Under the pieces are notes generated by a model, which was given only the letters and a program-made list of their open reading frames with translations, made no database searches and was not told where the DNA came from. The position numbers and the translations under genes were made by a program. This document shows, piece by piece, positions 50,039 through 58,201 of a DNA stretch of 64,000 nucleotides (the stretch's first letter is position 1; each line of letters starts with the position of its first letter). The stretch comes from BOG-908 sp965199235 (GTDB lineage: Bacteria; Pseudomonadota; Alphaproteobacteria; Acetobacterales; Acetobacteraceae): positions 682,001-746,000 of the forward strand of contig CBDAQU010000002.1 of assembly GCA_965199235.1 (NCBI GenBank), read 5' to 3'.

Positions 50039-50556
50039 CGGGCCATCTCGCGCATTTCGATCTCGTCGGGCGGCACGATGGTGATGCTGCCGGAAGCGAC
50101 GTCAACGTCCGGCACGGCACGTCGCGTGAACGGCACGATCACCGGGGGAAGCGTGATCCGCTCGATCTCCAGGCTGGTGCCCGCGCCGTAATCGTGCACG
50201 GCGGTGACCTGACCCAGACGTGCTCCTGTGGCATCGCGCGCCTCCAGACCGACGAGATCGGCCAGGTAAAAGTCCTCGCCCTCCGGCGCCGGCAGGCGGT
50301 CACGGTCAACATGCAGTTTCAGGTTCACCAGGCGCTCGGCCGCGGTTCTGTCGGCCAGCGGCTTGCCGTCCGCATCGCGCAACTCGGCCACGCCCTCGCC
50401 GCGCCAAGCCAGCGTCCAGGCGCGGCCGCGGTCGTCCAGCAACGGGTTGTAGCGGGCCAAATCGGCCGGCTCTGCGGTGTAGCTGTGCACGTGCACCAGA
50501 CCACGCACGCCGTGCGGCCGGCCGACCACGCCCATCAGAATGCGCGGATTGGGCAT
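50035..50556 (-). CDS. rimM: 16S rRNA processing protein RimM
   Basis: 30S maturation factor that binds S19. In 173 residues: ILMGVVGRPHGVRGLVHVHS in the RimM N-terminal barrel, a central linker, and the PRC-barrel FYLADLVGLEARDATGARLG with VPFTRRAVPDVDVASGSITI at the end. The start directly follows the rpsP stop codon. Confidence 0.95.
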   Translation of the reverse strand: MPNPRILMGVVGRPHGVRGLVHVHSYTAEPADLARYNPLLDDRGRAWTLAWRGEGVAELRDADGKPLADRTAAERLVNLKLHVDRDRLPAPEGEDFYLADLVGLEARDATGARLGQVTAVHDYGAGTSLEIERITLPPVIVPFTRRAVPDVDVASGSITIVPPDEIEMREMAR

Positions 50557-50898
50557 CTAGCCCGCAGCTGCTGCCGCGGCCTTCGCACGGTCCTGCGCCT
50601 TCTTCTTCGGCAGGGACTGCTTGGGCTGCTCGGCATAGGCGCGCTTGGCCATCAGGCCGGCATTGCCCAGGAACTTGGCAACACGGTCGGTCGCCACGGC
50701 GCCCTCGCCCAGCCAGTGCTTGATGCGCTCCCCGAACAGGCGGATGCGCTCCTCGTGCTCGGCCGGCAGCATCGGGTTGTAGCTGCCCACCTTCTCGATG
50801 AAGCGCCCGTCGCGCGGGCTACGGCTGTCGGCGATGACGATGTGGTAATAAGGACGCTTCTTGGCGCCAGCACGGGCAAGGCGAATTTTCAAGCTCAT
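50557..50898 (-). CDS. rpsP: 30S ribosomal protein S16
   Basis: Small-subunit protein of 113 residues: SLKIRLARAGAKKRPYYHIV, SRSPRDGRFIEKVGSYNPML, RIRLFGERIKHWLGEGAVAT, KFLGNAGLM. It has a Lys/Ala-rich tail (KKKAQDRAKAAAAAAG) longer than in E. coli. First of the rpsP-rimM-trmD-rplS run; 38 bp downstream of ffh. Confidence 0.98.
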   Translation of the reverse strand: MSLKIRLARAGAKKRPYYHIVIADSRSPRDGRFIEKVGSYNPMLPAEHEERIRLFGERIKHWLGEGAVATDRVAKFLGNAGLMAKRAYAEQPKQSLPKKKAQDRAKAAAAAAG

Positions 50899-50936
50899 TA
50901 TCGGGTTCCCGTTGTCAGGTTTGTGTTGTCGTAACG

Positions 50937-52319
50937 CTAGTAACCGCGCGGCCGCTGCTGGCTCATGCCTTTCGGCATCAGCGCGCCGATGCCCTGGCGC
51001 ATCAGACCCTTCTGGCCCAATTTGCCCATGCGCTTCATCATCGTCGCCATATCGTCGAACTGCTTGAGCAGTTTGTTGATCTCCTGAACGCTGGTGCCCG
51101 AGCCTGCGGCGATGCGCTTCTTGCGGCTCGCCTTGATGATCTCCGGCGTGCGCCGTTCCTTCACCGTCATCGAGCCGATGATCGCCTGCTGGCGCTTAAA
51201 TACGGTGGTGTCGATGTTGGCGTCTTGGATCTTCTGCTTCATCTGGCCCATACCGGGCAGCATGCCGACGATGGAGCTGATGGAGCCCATCTTGCTGATC
51301 TGCTTCAACTGAGCCGCATAATCCTCCAGCGTGAACGCGCCGCGCATCATCCGCTTGGCGAGTTTTTCGGCCTCGTCCTGGTCGATCGTCTCGGAGGCGC
51401 GCTCCACCAGGCCCACGATGTCGCCCAACCCGAGAATGCGGCCGGCCACACGTTCCGGATGGAATTCCTCCAGCGCGTCGATCTTCTCGCCCGAGCCGGA
51501 AAACTTGATCGGCGCGCCGGTCACGTGGCGCATGGAGAGGGCCGCGCCGCCGCGCGCATCGCCGTCCATGCGCGTCAGCACGATGCCGGTCACGCCGACC
51601 GTCTCGTTGAACGCGCGCGCGGTCTGCACCGCGTCCTGGCCGGTCATCGCATCGACCACCAGCAGCGTTTCGACCGGGTTCGTCGCCTCGCGTATCTCAC
51701 GGACCTCGTTCATCAGCGCCTGGTCGATCGACAGCCGTCCTGCCGTGTCCAGAATGACCACGTCGAAGCCTTCGCGCCGGCCGGCCTCCATCGCGCGACG
51801 GGCGATCTGCACAGGGGTCTGGCCCGCGACGATGGGCAGGCTGGCCACCCCGGCGCGCTCGGCCAATTGCGCCAGCTGAAGCTGGGCCGCAGGCCGCTGC
51901 GTATCGAGGCTGGCGAGCAGCACGCGCTTCTTCTCGCGCGCGGTCAGGCGAAGCGCGAGCTTGCCGGACGTCGTGGTCTTGCCGGAGCCCTGCAGCCCGA
52001 CCATCAGGATCGGCACCGGCGGGGCCGCGGCGAAGTTCAGCGGAACCGCTCCTGCGCCGCCAAGCGCCTCGACCAGCGCGTCGTTGACGATCTTGGCCAC
52101 CTGCTGTCCCGGTGACACGGCAGACAATACTTCGGCCCCTATGGCGCGCTCGCGCACCCGGGCGACAAAATCCTTCACCACCGGCAACGCCACGTCGGCG
52201 TCCAGCATGGCCAGGCGCACTTCGCGAAGCGCCTCGGTCACGTCTGCTTCGCTCAGCGACCCGCGTTTGCGAAGCCCGTCGAAAATGCCGGTGAACTTGT
52301 CCGACAGCGCGTCGAACAT
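50937..52319 (-). CDS. ffh: signal recognition particle protein Ffh
   Basis: SRP54 GTPase that targets nascent membrane proteins to FtsY and SecYEG. In 460 residues: N domain (MFDALSDKFTGIFDGLRKRG), G domain with GLQGSGKTTTSGKLALRL, DTQRPAAQLQLAQLA, DTAGRLSIDQALMNEV and TRMDGDARGGAALS, then a methionine-rich M domain (SSIVGMLPGMGQMKQK, TMMKRMGKLGQKGL) that binds signal peptides and 4.5S RNA. ATG 52319 gives the normal start; the open frame upstream is not conserved. The 4.5S RNA gene is not seen here. Confidence 0.97.
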   Translation of the reverse strand: MFDALSDKFTGIFDGLRKRGSLSEADVTEALREVRLAMLDADVALPVVKDFVARVRERAIGAEVLSAVSPGQQVAKIVNDALVEALGGAGAVPLNFAAAPPVPILMVGLQGSGKTTTSGKLALRLTAREKKRVLLASLDTQRPAAQLQLAQLAERAGVASLPIVAGQTPVQIARRAMEAGRREGFDVVILDTAGRLSIDQALMNEVREIREATNPVETLLVVDAMTGQDAVQTARAFNETVGVTGIVLTRMDGDARGGAALSMRHVTGAPIKFSGSGEKIDALEEFHPERVAGRILGLGDIVGLVERASETIDQDEAEKLAKRMMRGAFTLEDYAAQLKQISKMGSISSIVGMLPGMGQMKQKIQDANIDTTVFKRQQAIIGSMTVKERRTPEIIKASRKKRIAAGSGTSVQEINKLLKQFDDMATMMKRMGKLGQKGLMRQGIGALMPKGMSQQRPRGY

Positions 52320-52491
52320 CGATTGCTCCTCCAAAACGGCTCGCGCCGCTGCGCGAACACTCGCGGAGCGGCGTATCCCCCGCATAGGGCGGGGACCGGG
52401 AAACGCTCGGCTTCCGGGAGGTCGCTCTGTGAGCCTTTGCCGCAGAAGAATCAAGCCAGAAATCGCCTGGCAGGACGACGCCGCGAGCCCC

Positions 52492-53967
52492 TCAGCGCGT
52501 GAGGGTGAAGGCGTAAATGCGGCCGGTGCCGGCGACGTAGAAGTGCCGGTCCGCGGCCAGGATCGTCTCGAAATGGCGCAGCCCGGTCATCGACTGGCCG
52601 CCGCCATCGAACACCGTTCGGCCGTCCAAGGCATCGAAACCGTGCAGCTTTCCATCGCCCTGGGCACCGACTACCCACACAAGCGGGTCTGCGCTCCCGT
52701 CCGACGTCGTGACGATCGGGGCGCCGGCGCCTGACAGCTTGGCGCACCATGCTTCCGCAGGCTTCGCCGCTTGGGACGAAAGCCTCAGCATGCTCAGGCT
52801 GCTGCCGCGGCATACCGGGCCGTCGGCGTTGCGGAACGCGACCATCGTGGCGGCGGGGGTTTGCAGCACGGCCGGCGCGGTGATCACCTGGCCGTTCGAA
52901 ACCGGCACCACGGCGAGCGCGCCGCCGATGCCACCCAGCCTGGCGGCATCGGCAAGGTAGGCGTTGCCGTCCTTGCCGAACGCCATCACCCGGGCCGCTG
53001 CCCCTGCTGCGTCAGGCACGCTGAGCGGCACGGCGCCGGTGCCGCCCAGATCGACATCCTGGTCGTCGAGCTCGCGCCAGTTGGCCGGCGTAAGATAATC
53101 GGCCGGTGCGCTCGAGCGGGCCAGGCCGGCACGCAGCCGGATGATGCTTTCGCCGTCGCTCCACCCCTCGGCACCCGTCGTGTTGCCTGTCGTGACGTAG
53201 ATCGAGCTGCCATCCGATGATGCCCCGCCCGGCGCCCAGATGCCGCCCTGCTCGGCTCGCGTGGCCCAGTGTCCGGTGATCGCCGGGCGGCCCGCAAAGT
53301 CGACCTGCACCACCATGCCGCGGTAGTGCCCGCAATCGCCCCACCGGCCGCCATAGGTGATGAACAGCTTGCCGCCCTGCAGCAGCAGCGCGCCGCGCTG
53401 GCCCTGAACGGTCGAATCGAACGGCACGCCCTGCGCCTGGAGGGCGGCCTGCATGTCGAGCGGCCATCCAGGCCTGACGGCGCCGGTCTGCGCCGACACC
53501 GCATAGATCATGTGCCTGACGCCGCCCGGCGCCTCGTCGGTCACCGCGTCGAGGTAGATGGTTCCGCTCTCCGCATCGATGGCCGGCGTGCCGGTTATCC
53601 CTTCCTGCTCGATGTTGCCGCAGCCGAGCGCGCTCAGCGGCGCGGGCCTGGGCAGCCGCGTCCGCCAGACCGGCGTACCGCGCTCGGCATCGAGCGCTTC
53701 GACGGTATTGGCCTCGGTCGCCACGATAACCCGCCCGGCTTCGCCCGAAGCCTGCCAGAACAGCGGCTGGGCATAGACGCTGCCGCTCACCCGCCCGTCG
53801 AAACCGGCATCGAGGTGCAGGCCGCCCGCCGCCGCCGCCGTAAGCCCCGGCACGACGTAGGCGCCGTGACGGTCGTTGCCGTTGTGGTAGGTGGTGACGC
53901 TCTGCGCCGATGCCGCGCCGGCAGCCAGCCATGCTGCGATGGCCAGACAGCCTCCGATCCGCTTCAT
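52492..53967 (-). CDS. secreted PQQ-like beta-propeller protein
   Basis: A 491-residue secreted protein with a cleavable signal (GGCLAIAAWLAAGAASAQS). The mature part is an eight-bladed-propeller-like array of strands with AxDAxxGxxxWxT-type turns: TEANTVEALDAERGTPVWRT, GTPAIDAESGTIYLDAVT, MIYAVSAQTGAVRPGWPLDM. That is the style of PQQ-dependent dehydrogenase and BamB propellers. The quinoprotein catalytic Cys-Cys pair and Ca-ligand residues were not identified, so cofactor binding is uncertain. Its ATG overlaps the TetR stop (ATGA), so the two are cotranscribed. Confidence 0.75.
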   Translation of the reverse strand: MKRIGGCLAIAAWLAAGAASAQSVTTYHNGNDRHGAYVVPGLTAAAAGGLHLDAGFDGRVSGSVYAQPLFWQASGEAGRVIVATEANTVEALDAERGTPVWRTRLPRPAPLSALGCGNIEQEGITGTPAIDAESGTIYLDAVTDEAPGGVRHMIYAVSAQTGAVRPGWPLDMQAALQAQGVPFDSTVQGQRGALLLQGGKLFITYGGRWGDCGHYRGMVVQVDFAGRPAITGHWATRAEQGGIWAPGGASSDGSSIYVTTGNTTGAEGWSDGESIIRLRAGLARSSAPADYLTPANWRELDDQDVDLGGTGAVPLSVPDAAGAAARVMAFGKDGNAYLADAARLGGIGGALAVVPVSNGQVITAPAVLQTPAATMVAFRNADGPVCRGSSLSMLRLSSQAAKPAEAWCAKLSGAGAPIVTTSDGSADPLVWVVGAQGDGKLHGFDALDGRTVFDGGGQSMTGLRHFETILAADRHFYVAGTGRIYAFTLTR

Positions 53968-54509
53968 CCCATGCTCCCGCGCGCGAGTATGGCATCCGAA
54001 CTGGCATGGCGGCCGACGCAGTCAAGCAGCACCATCCCGTCCAGCAACGCGATCAGGGCGCACGCCTCCGTCTTGCGCGCAGCCTCGTCGGGCAAGTCGA
54101 GCCGCTGGCTGATCATCAGCACGAAAGCGTCTGCAATCTGTCCCGCCACCGCCTTGAACGGTTGCAGGTCCCGTGCCGCCAGCGCCGACAATTCGAGCCA
54201 GAGCCGCATGTATGGGCGAAGTTCCGGCCCGCGCAGCAACGGCGCCAGTTGCCGCAACAGCGCATCGGGCGGCAAGGCGGACGCCTGACCGACGGCGCCC
54301 GCCAGCAACGCCGACAGCCTGGCAGAGACGGTCCGCATCGCGCTCACGACGATCTCGTCCTTGTCGGCAAAATAATACAGAAGCATGCGGTCGCTGGTGC
54401 CGGCAGCCGCGGCCAGGGCGCGAAGGCTGGACGGCGCCAGGCCGTGGCTGAGCATGTGGTCGGCGATACGGTCCAGCGCCGCATCCCGCCTGGTTTTGCG
54501 AACGCTCAT
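53964..54509 (-). CDS. TetR/AcrR-family transcriptional regulator
   Basis: A 181-residue repressor-type regulator. The N-terminal HTH is residues 8-55 (DRIADHMLSHGLAPSSLRAL, then AAAAGTSDRMLLYYFADKDE), with the typical LYYYF-like strand. The C-terminal ligand-binding helices are unremarkable. It is divergent from a membrane protein and MDR oxidoreductase and overlaps the propeller gene. Two matching palindromes lie in the 65-bp gap (see operator entry), which fits autoregulation. Confidence 0.9.
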   Translation of the reverse strand: MSVRKTRRDAALDRIADHMLSHGLAPSSLRALAAAAGTSDRMLLYYFADKDEIVVSAMRTVSARLSALLAGAVGQASALPPDALLRQLAPLLRGPELRPYMRLWLELSALAARDLQPFKAVAGQIADAFVLMISQRLDLPDEAARKTEACALIALLDGMVLLDCVGRHASSDAILARGSMG

Positions 54510-54517
54510 GCGATTTT

Positions 54518-54561
54518 TGTAGCAGCTATTACACCACCTCTGTTATGTAGCGCCCATTACA
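54518..54561 (+). promoter_or_regulatory. paired TetR-type operators
   Basis: Two 16-bp near-palindromes of form TGTAGC-N4-ATTACA: 54518-54533 (inner AGCT) and 54546-54561 (inner GCCC), 28 bp apart start to start. The second touches the Shine-Dalgarno AAAGGAG of the membrane-protein gene at 54575, so binding would block both divergent units. No other copy was noticed in the window. Confidence 0.65.
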
Positions 54562-54574
54562 AAGGAGCGAGACC

Positions 54575-55000
54575 ATGTCCAGCGCAGCCGACCTGCCGTA
54601 TCGCCACATGATCCGCGTCGCAAGCGCGCCCCTGCTCGGGTTGAGCGTCGTCCTCTGGGGGCTGGGCGTTCTGGCCATACGGTTCGGCGCCCCACTCGGC
54701 CTGTTTGCACCGACACCCCTGGCCATCCTCTTCCTGGCGACGGTGCCGTTGGCCTGGAGCACCGTCAATTTTGCGGCACGGCTCACCGGCCGCCGGCTTG
54801 CCAGCCTGACCGCAGCGGCACAGGCGTCGATGCCAGCGCTGCTCCTCGACGGTTTGGCGATCGCCTGGGCGCCCGGCCTGTATGGGGTGGATGCCCAGCC
54901 GGTGCTGGCACACATCGGGGCCTGGCTGCTGTGGTTTGTCGGCATCTGCCTGGCCGTGGCACTGCTATGGGACGCGCGACTCGCCACCCGCGCCGCCTGA
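54575..55000 (+). CDS. four-helix integral membrane protein of unknown function
   Basis: A 141-residue protein with four clear hydrophobic segments (VASAPLLGLSVVLWGLGVLA, LAILFLATVPLAWSTVNFAA, SMPALLLDGLAIAWAPGLYG, IGAWLLWFVGICLAVALLW). It may belong to a DUF5367-like group, but this was not fixed. Sits behind the paired operators and 16 bp before the MDR oxidoreductase, probably the same transcript. Confidence 0.7.
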   Translation: MSSAADLPYRHMIRVASAPLLGLSVVLWGLGVLAIRFGAPLGLFAPTPLAILFLATVPLAWSTVNFAARLTGRRLASLTAAAQASMPALLLDGLAIAWAPGLYGVDAQPVLAHIGAWLLWFVGICLAVALLWDARLATRAA

Positions 55001-55015
55001 CCTCGGAGCAAGTCC

Positions 55016-56026
55016 ATGCGCCTCTACCGCCTGCCCAAGCACACCGGGTTCGACGACCTCACCCTGACCCATGCCGACCTGCCGCCTGTCGGCCGTGGCC
55101 AGGTGCTGGTGCGCATGCGCGCTGCCAGCCTCAACTTCCGTGACCTGTCGGTAGCGACAGGCAAATACATGCTGAGCGCGCTGCCGCCCGACCTGGTGCC
55201 GCTATCGGACGGGGCGGGCGAGGTGATCGAGACCGGGGCGGGCGTCTCGCGCGTCAAGGCCGGCGACAGGGTAGCCGGCATCTTCATGCAGAGCTGGCTC
55301 GGCGGCGAGATGGAGCCGTCGCACGGCCAGTCGGCGCTGGGCGGCGCCGTGGACGGCGTGCTGGCCGAGTACGTCGTCTTCGACGAGCATGGCCTGGTCC
55401 ACATCCCCGAACACCTGTCCTACGAGCAGGCGGCGACGTTGCCCTGCGCGGCCGTCACCGCCTGGAACGCCCTGTTCGGCCTGCACCCTCTCCAGCCGGG
55501 CCAGACGGTGCTGATCCTCGGCACGGGCGGCGTCTCCATCTTCGCGCTGCAATTCGCCCACGCGGCCGGCGCGCGGGTGATCGCCACCTCGTCCAGCGAC
55601 GAGAAGCTGGAGCGTGTGCGGGCCATGGGCGCCTCGGACGGCATCAACTACAAGGCCGAGCCGGAATGGCAGAACGCGGTCCGCGCGCTCACCGCGGGCC
55701 GCGGCGTGGACCACGTGGTCGAGGTAGGCGGCCCTGGCACGCTCGCCCGTTCGCTGGGCGCCGTGCGCGGCGGCGGCGTGGTCACGCTGATCGGCGTGCT
55801 GACTCGCGGGCAGATCGACCCGCTGGCGATCTTCGGCTCAGGCGGGATCGTTCGGCCGATCTATGTCGGCTCGCGCCAGATGTTCGAAGCGATGAACCGC
55901 GCGATCACTCTGCACCGTATCGAGCCGGTGATCGACCGGGTCTTCGCCTTCGATGAGGTGAAGGAAGCTTACCGGCACCTCAAAGGGGCGACACATGTCG
56001 GCAAGGTGGTCATCCGAATCGACTGA
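55016..56026 (+). CDS. NAD(P)-dependent MDR-family alcohol dehydrogenase/quinone-oxidoreductase-like
   Basis: Medium-chain dehydrogenase/reductase of 336 residues. The GroES-like N-terminal domain lacks the zinc cysteines (SLNFRDLSVATGKY in place of the Cys-His catalytic set). The Rossmann domain has LILGTGGVSIFALQFAHAAG (GxGxxG-type), then HVVEVGGPGTLARSLG. The zinc-free pattern is closest to quinone oxidoreductase/zeta-crystallin-like members. With the TetR operators upstream it is probably an inducible reductase for a reactive or toxic carbonyl or quinone; substrate unknown. Confidence 0.85.
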   Translation: MRLYRLPKHTGFDDLTLTHADLPPVGRGQVLVRMRAASLNFRDLSVATGKYMLSALPPDLVPLSDGAGEVIETGAGVSRVKAGDRVAGIFMQSWLGGEMEPSHGQSALGGAVDGVLAEYVVFDEHGLVHIPEHLSYEQAATLPCAAVTAWNALFGLHPLQPGQTVLILGTGGVSIFALQFAHAAGARVIATSSSDEKLERVRAMGASDGINYKAEPEWQNAVRALTAGRGVDHVVEVGGPGTLARSLGAVRGGGVVTLIGVLTRGQIDPLAIFGSGGIVRPIYVGSRQMFEAMNRAITLHRIEPVIDRVFAFDEVKEAYRHLKGATHVGKVVIRID

Positions 56027-56168
56027 ACGAGGTCCGTCCCAAGAAGCCCCGCTGTAGCAGCTACAGCGCTGTAACCCGTGTCCTGCTGGTTCCCCCAGTT
56101 CTGGTCCTCCAGGACAATTACGGGCAAACACGGCCGGCATGATCCTGCGTCCATCCGCCGGCTGAGCG

Positions 56169-57068
56169 ATGCAGACGGCTACCTCCACCGAACTGATCGC
56201 CGTGATCGTCGCCGTGACAGGCGGCGACCCTCGCGTGCTGACCATCTCGAACGCGTCGGCTCTGCCCTCGGGATCGTTCGAGAGCGGCCATCGCTCGCTG
56301 CAGGCGGGCCTGCGCAGTTGGGTGGAACGGCAGACCCACCAGCCGCTGGGCTATGTCGAGCAGCTCTACACCTTTGCAGATAGCGACCGAGGGCTGGAGG
56401 AAGCTGGCCGATCCATCTCCGTCAGCTACCTGGGCCTCACCCGTGAGGCGCAGGTGACAGGGCAGGAGGCCGGCTGGCAAAGCTGGTACCGGTATTTCCC
56501 GTGGGAGGATCACCGCGCCGGCGCGCCGTCGATGATCGGCGCGCAGATCGCGCCCGCGCTGCTGGAATGGGCGTCCAGCGCCGTGCGGCGGCAGCGCGCT
56601 GCGATCACCTTCGGCCTCGATGGCCGCGCCTGGAACGAAGAGCTGGTCCTGCAGCGTTACGAGCTGCTCTACGAAGCCGGCCTGGTCGCAGAATGGCAGC
56701 GCCGCCACGCAAGCTGCGCAGAGCACAGGGTGTTGCCTGGCGAGGGCATGGCGCTGGACCACCGGCGCATCCTGGCCACCGGCATCGCCCGCCTGCGCAC
56801 GAAGATCAAGTACCGCCCGGTGTTCTTCGAGCTGATGCCTGAGAGCTTCACCCTGCTGAAACTGCAGCGGACGGTCGAGGCTCTGGCCGGCCGACCGCTG
56901 CACAAACAGAATTTCCGCCGGTTGATCGACGCCCAGAAACTGGTCGAGGAGACCGGTGCGGTTACCACCGAAACGGGTGGGCGGCCTGCCAAGCTGTTTC
57001 GCTTCCGCGGCGATGTTCAGGACGAGCGGGCCATCGCAGGAACCAAGCTGCCGCTCCTGCGGAGTTGA
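56169..57068 (+). CDS. nadQ: NadQ-type Nudix-related repressor of NAD synthesis
   Basis: A 299-residue regulator with an N-terminal Nudix-like domain (about 8-130) whose Nudix box is degenerate (GHRSLQAGLRSWVERQTHQP where hydrolases need GX5EX7REUXEEXGU), so it senses rather than hydrolyses. The C-terminal half (about 185-285) has a winged-helix-type region, RRLIDAQKLVEETGAVTTET, GGRPAKLFRF. This organisation and its position before nadABC match NadQ, the alphaproteobacterial NAD-repressor family. Two palindromes between it and nadA are the probable sites. Confidence 0.8.
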   Translation: MQTATSTELIAVIVAVTGGDPRVLTISNASALPSGSFESGHRSLQAGLRSWVERQTHQPLGYVEQLYTFADSDRGLEEAGRSISVSYLGLTREAQVTGQEAGWQSWYRYFPWEDHRAGAPSMIGAQIAPALLEWASSAVRRQRAAITFGLDGRAWNEELVLQRYELLYEAGLVAEWQRRHASCAEHRVLPGEGMALDHRRILATGIARLRTKIKYRPVFFELMPESFTLLKLQRTVEALAGRPLHKQNFRRLIDAQKLVEETGAVTTETGGRPAKLFRFRGDVQDERAIAGTKLPLLRS

Positions 57069-57105
57069 CAACCCTTACGTTGCGCGGTTGTCATCTTGAA
57101 CTCCC

Positions 57106-57188
57106 TTATGCTCATACCCAGCATAAGAGCGTTGGCGAAAAGCTTGTTACCGCACCGCGTTCAACCAACTAATGCTCGTTAAGAGCAT
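57106..57188 (+). promoter_or_regulatory. paired NadQ operators upstream of nadA
   Basis: Site 1: TTATGCT-N7-AGCATAA at 57106-57126. Site 2: ATGCTC-N5-GAGCAT at 57172-57188. They align as the same 17-bp motif ATGCTC-N5-(G/C)AGCAT, 64 bp apart start to start (about six helical turns), ending 38 bp before the nadA ATG. The second overlaps CATAAT (57186-57191), a possible -10 element. Confidence 0.7.
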
Positions 57189-57226
57189 AATGGTTCGGTC
57201 GAGCTGGCCGTTCAGGAGCGTTCCCC

Positions 57227-58192
57227 ATGTCTTCCGCCGCCGCCCTCTATCAACGCGTTCAGCGTGTCATCCCGCCGATCGAGTGGCCGGTCTTCGCGCC
57301 GGACATCGACGCCATCCTGCAGCTCAAGCGCGAGCGCAACGCGGTCATCCTGGCGCACAACTACATGACCCCGGAGATCTTCCACTGCGTCAGCGACATC
57401 GTGGGCGACAGCCTGCTGCTGGCGCGCGAGGCGCAGCGTGTGGATGCCGACGTGATCGTGATGGCGGGCGTCCACTTCATGGCCGAAACGGCCAAGCTGA
57501 TGAACCCCGACAAGACGGTGCTGATCCCCGACCTGCGCGCTGGCTGCTCGCTGGCCGAGTCCATCACTGCGGCCGACGTGCGGCTGCTGCGGCAGCGTTA
57601 TCCCGGCCGGCCGGTGATCACCTACGTCAACACTTCGGCCGAGGTGAAGGCGGAGAGCGACATCTGCTGCACGTCCGGCAACGCGCGCCGCGTGGTCGAG
57701 TCTCTCGGCGTTCCAGAAGTGATCATGATTCCCGACCAGTACCTGGCCGCCAACGTGGCGCGGGAGACCGGTGTGAAGATCATCTCCTGGGCCGGCTCAT
57801 GCGAGGTGCATGAGCGGTTCACCCCCGCCCAGATACGCGAGCTGCGGGCGGAAAACCCTGGCGTGATCGTGCTCGCCCACCCCGAATGCCCGCCCGAGGT
57901 GGTGGACGAGGCCGATTTCGCCGGCTCCACCGCGGCGATGGCCGATTACGTGGCCGACCACCAGCCAGGCCGAGTGGTGCTGATTACCGAGTGCTCGATG
58001 GCAGACAACATTGCCGTGCTGCACCCCAAGGTGGATTTCGTGCGGCCGTGCAACCTGTGCCCGCACATGAAGCGCATCACCCTGCCCGGCCTGCGCCGGT
58101 CGCTGGAGACGCTGACGCACGAGGTCACCATCGACCCCGCCGTGGCCGGCCGGGCGCGCCAGGCGGTCGAGCGCATGCTCGCCGTCCGTTAG
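57227..58192 (+). CDS. nadA: quinolinate synthase A
   Basis: Fe4S4 enzyme that condenses iminoaspartate with dihydroxyacetone phosphate to quinolinate. In 321 residues: NAVILAHNYMTPEIFHCVSD, MAGVHFMAETAKLMNPDKTV, YVNTSAEVKAESDICCTSGN, WAGSCEVHERF, and the final CNLCPHMKRITL with cluster cysteines. ATG 57227 follows CAGGAG. nadB begins 9 bp after its stop. Confidence 0.97.
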   Translation: MSSAAALYQRVQRVIPPIEWPVFAPDIDAILQLKRERNAVILAHNYMTPEIFHCVSDIVGDSLLLAREAQRVDADVIVMAGVHFMAETAKLMNPDKTVLIPDLRAGCSLAESITAADVRLLRQRYPGRPVITYVNTSAEVKAESDICCTSGNARRVVESLGVPEVIMIPDQYLAANVARETGVKIISWAGSCEVHERFTPAQIRELRAENPGVIVLAHPECPPEVVDEADFAGSTAAMADYVADHQPGRVVLITECSMADNIAVLHPKVDFVRPCNLCPHMKRITLPGLRRSLETLTHEVTIDPAVAGRARQAVERMLAVR

Positions 58193-58201
58193 GAGTAGCC
58201 G

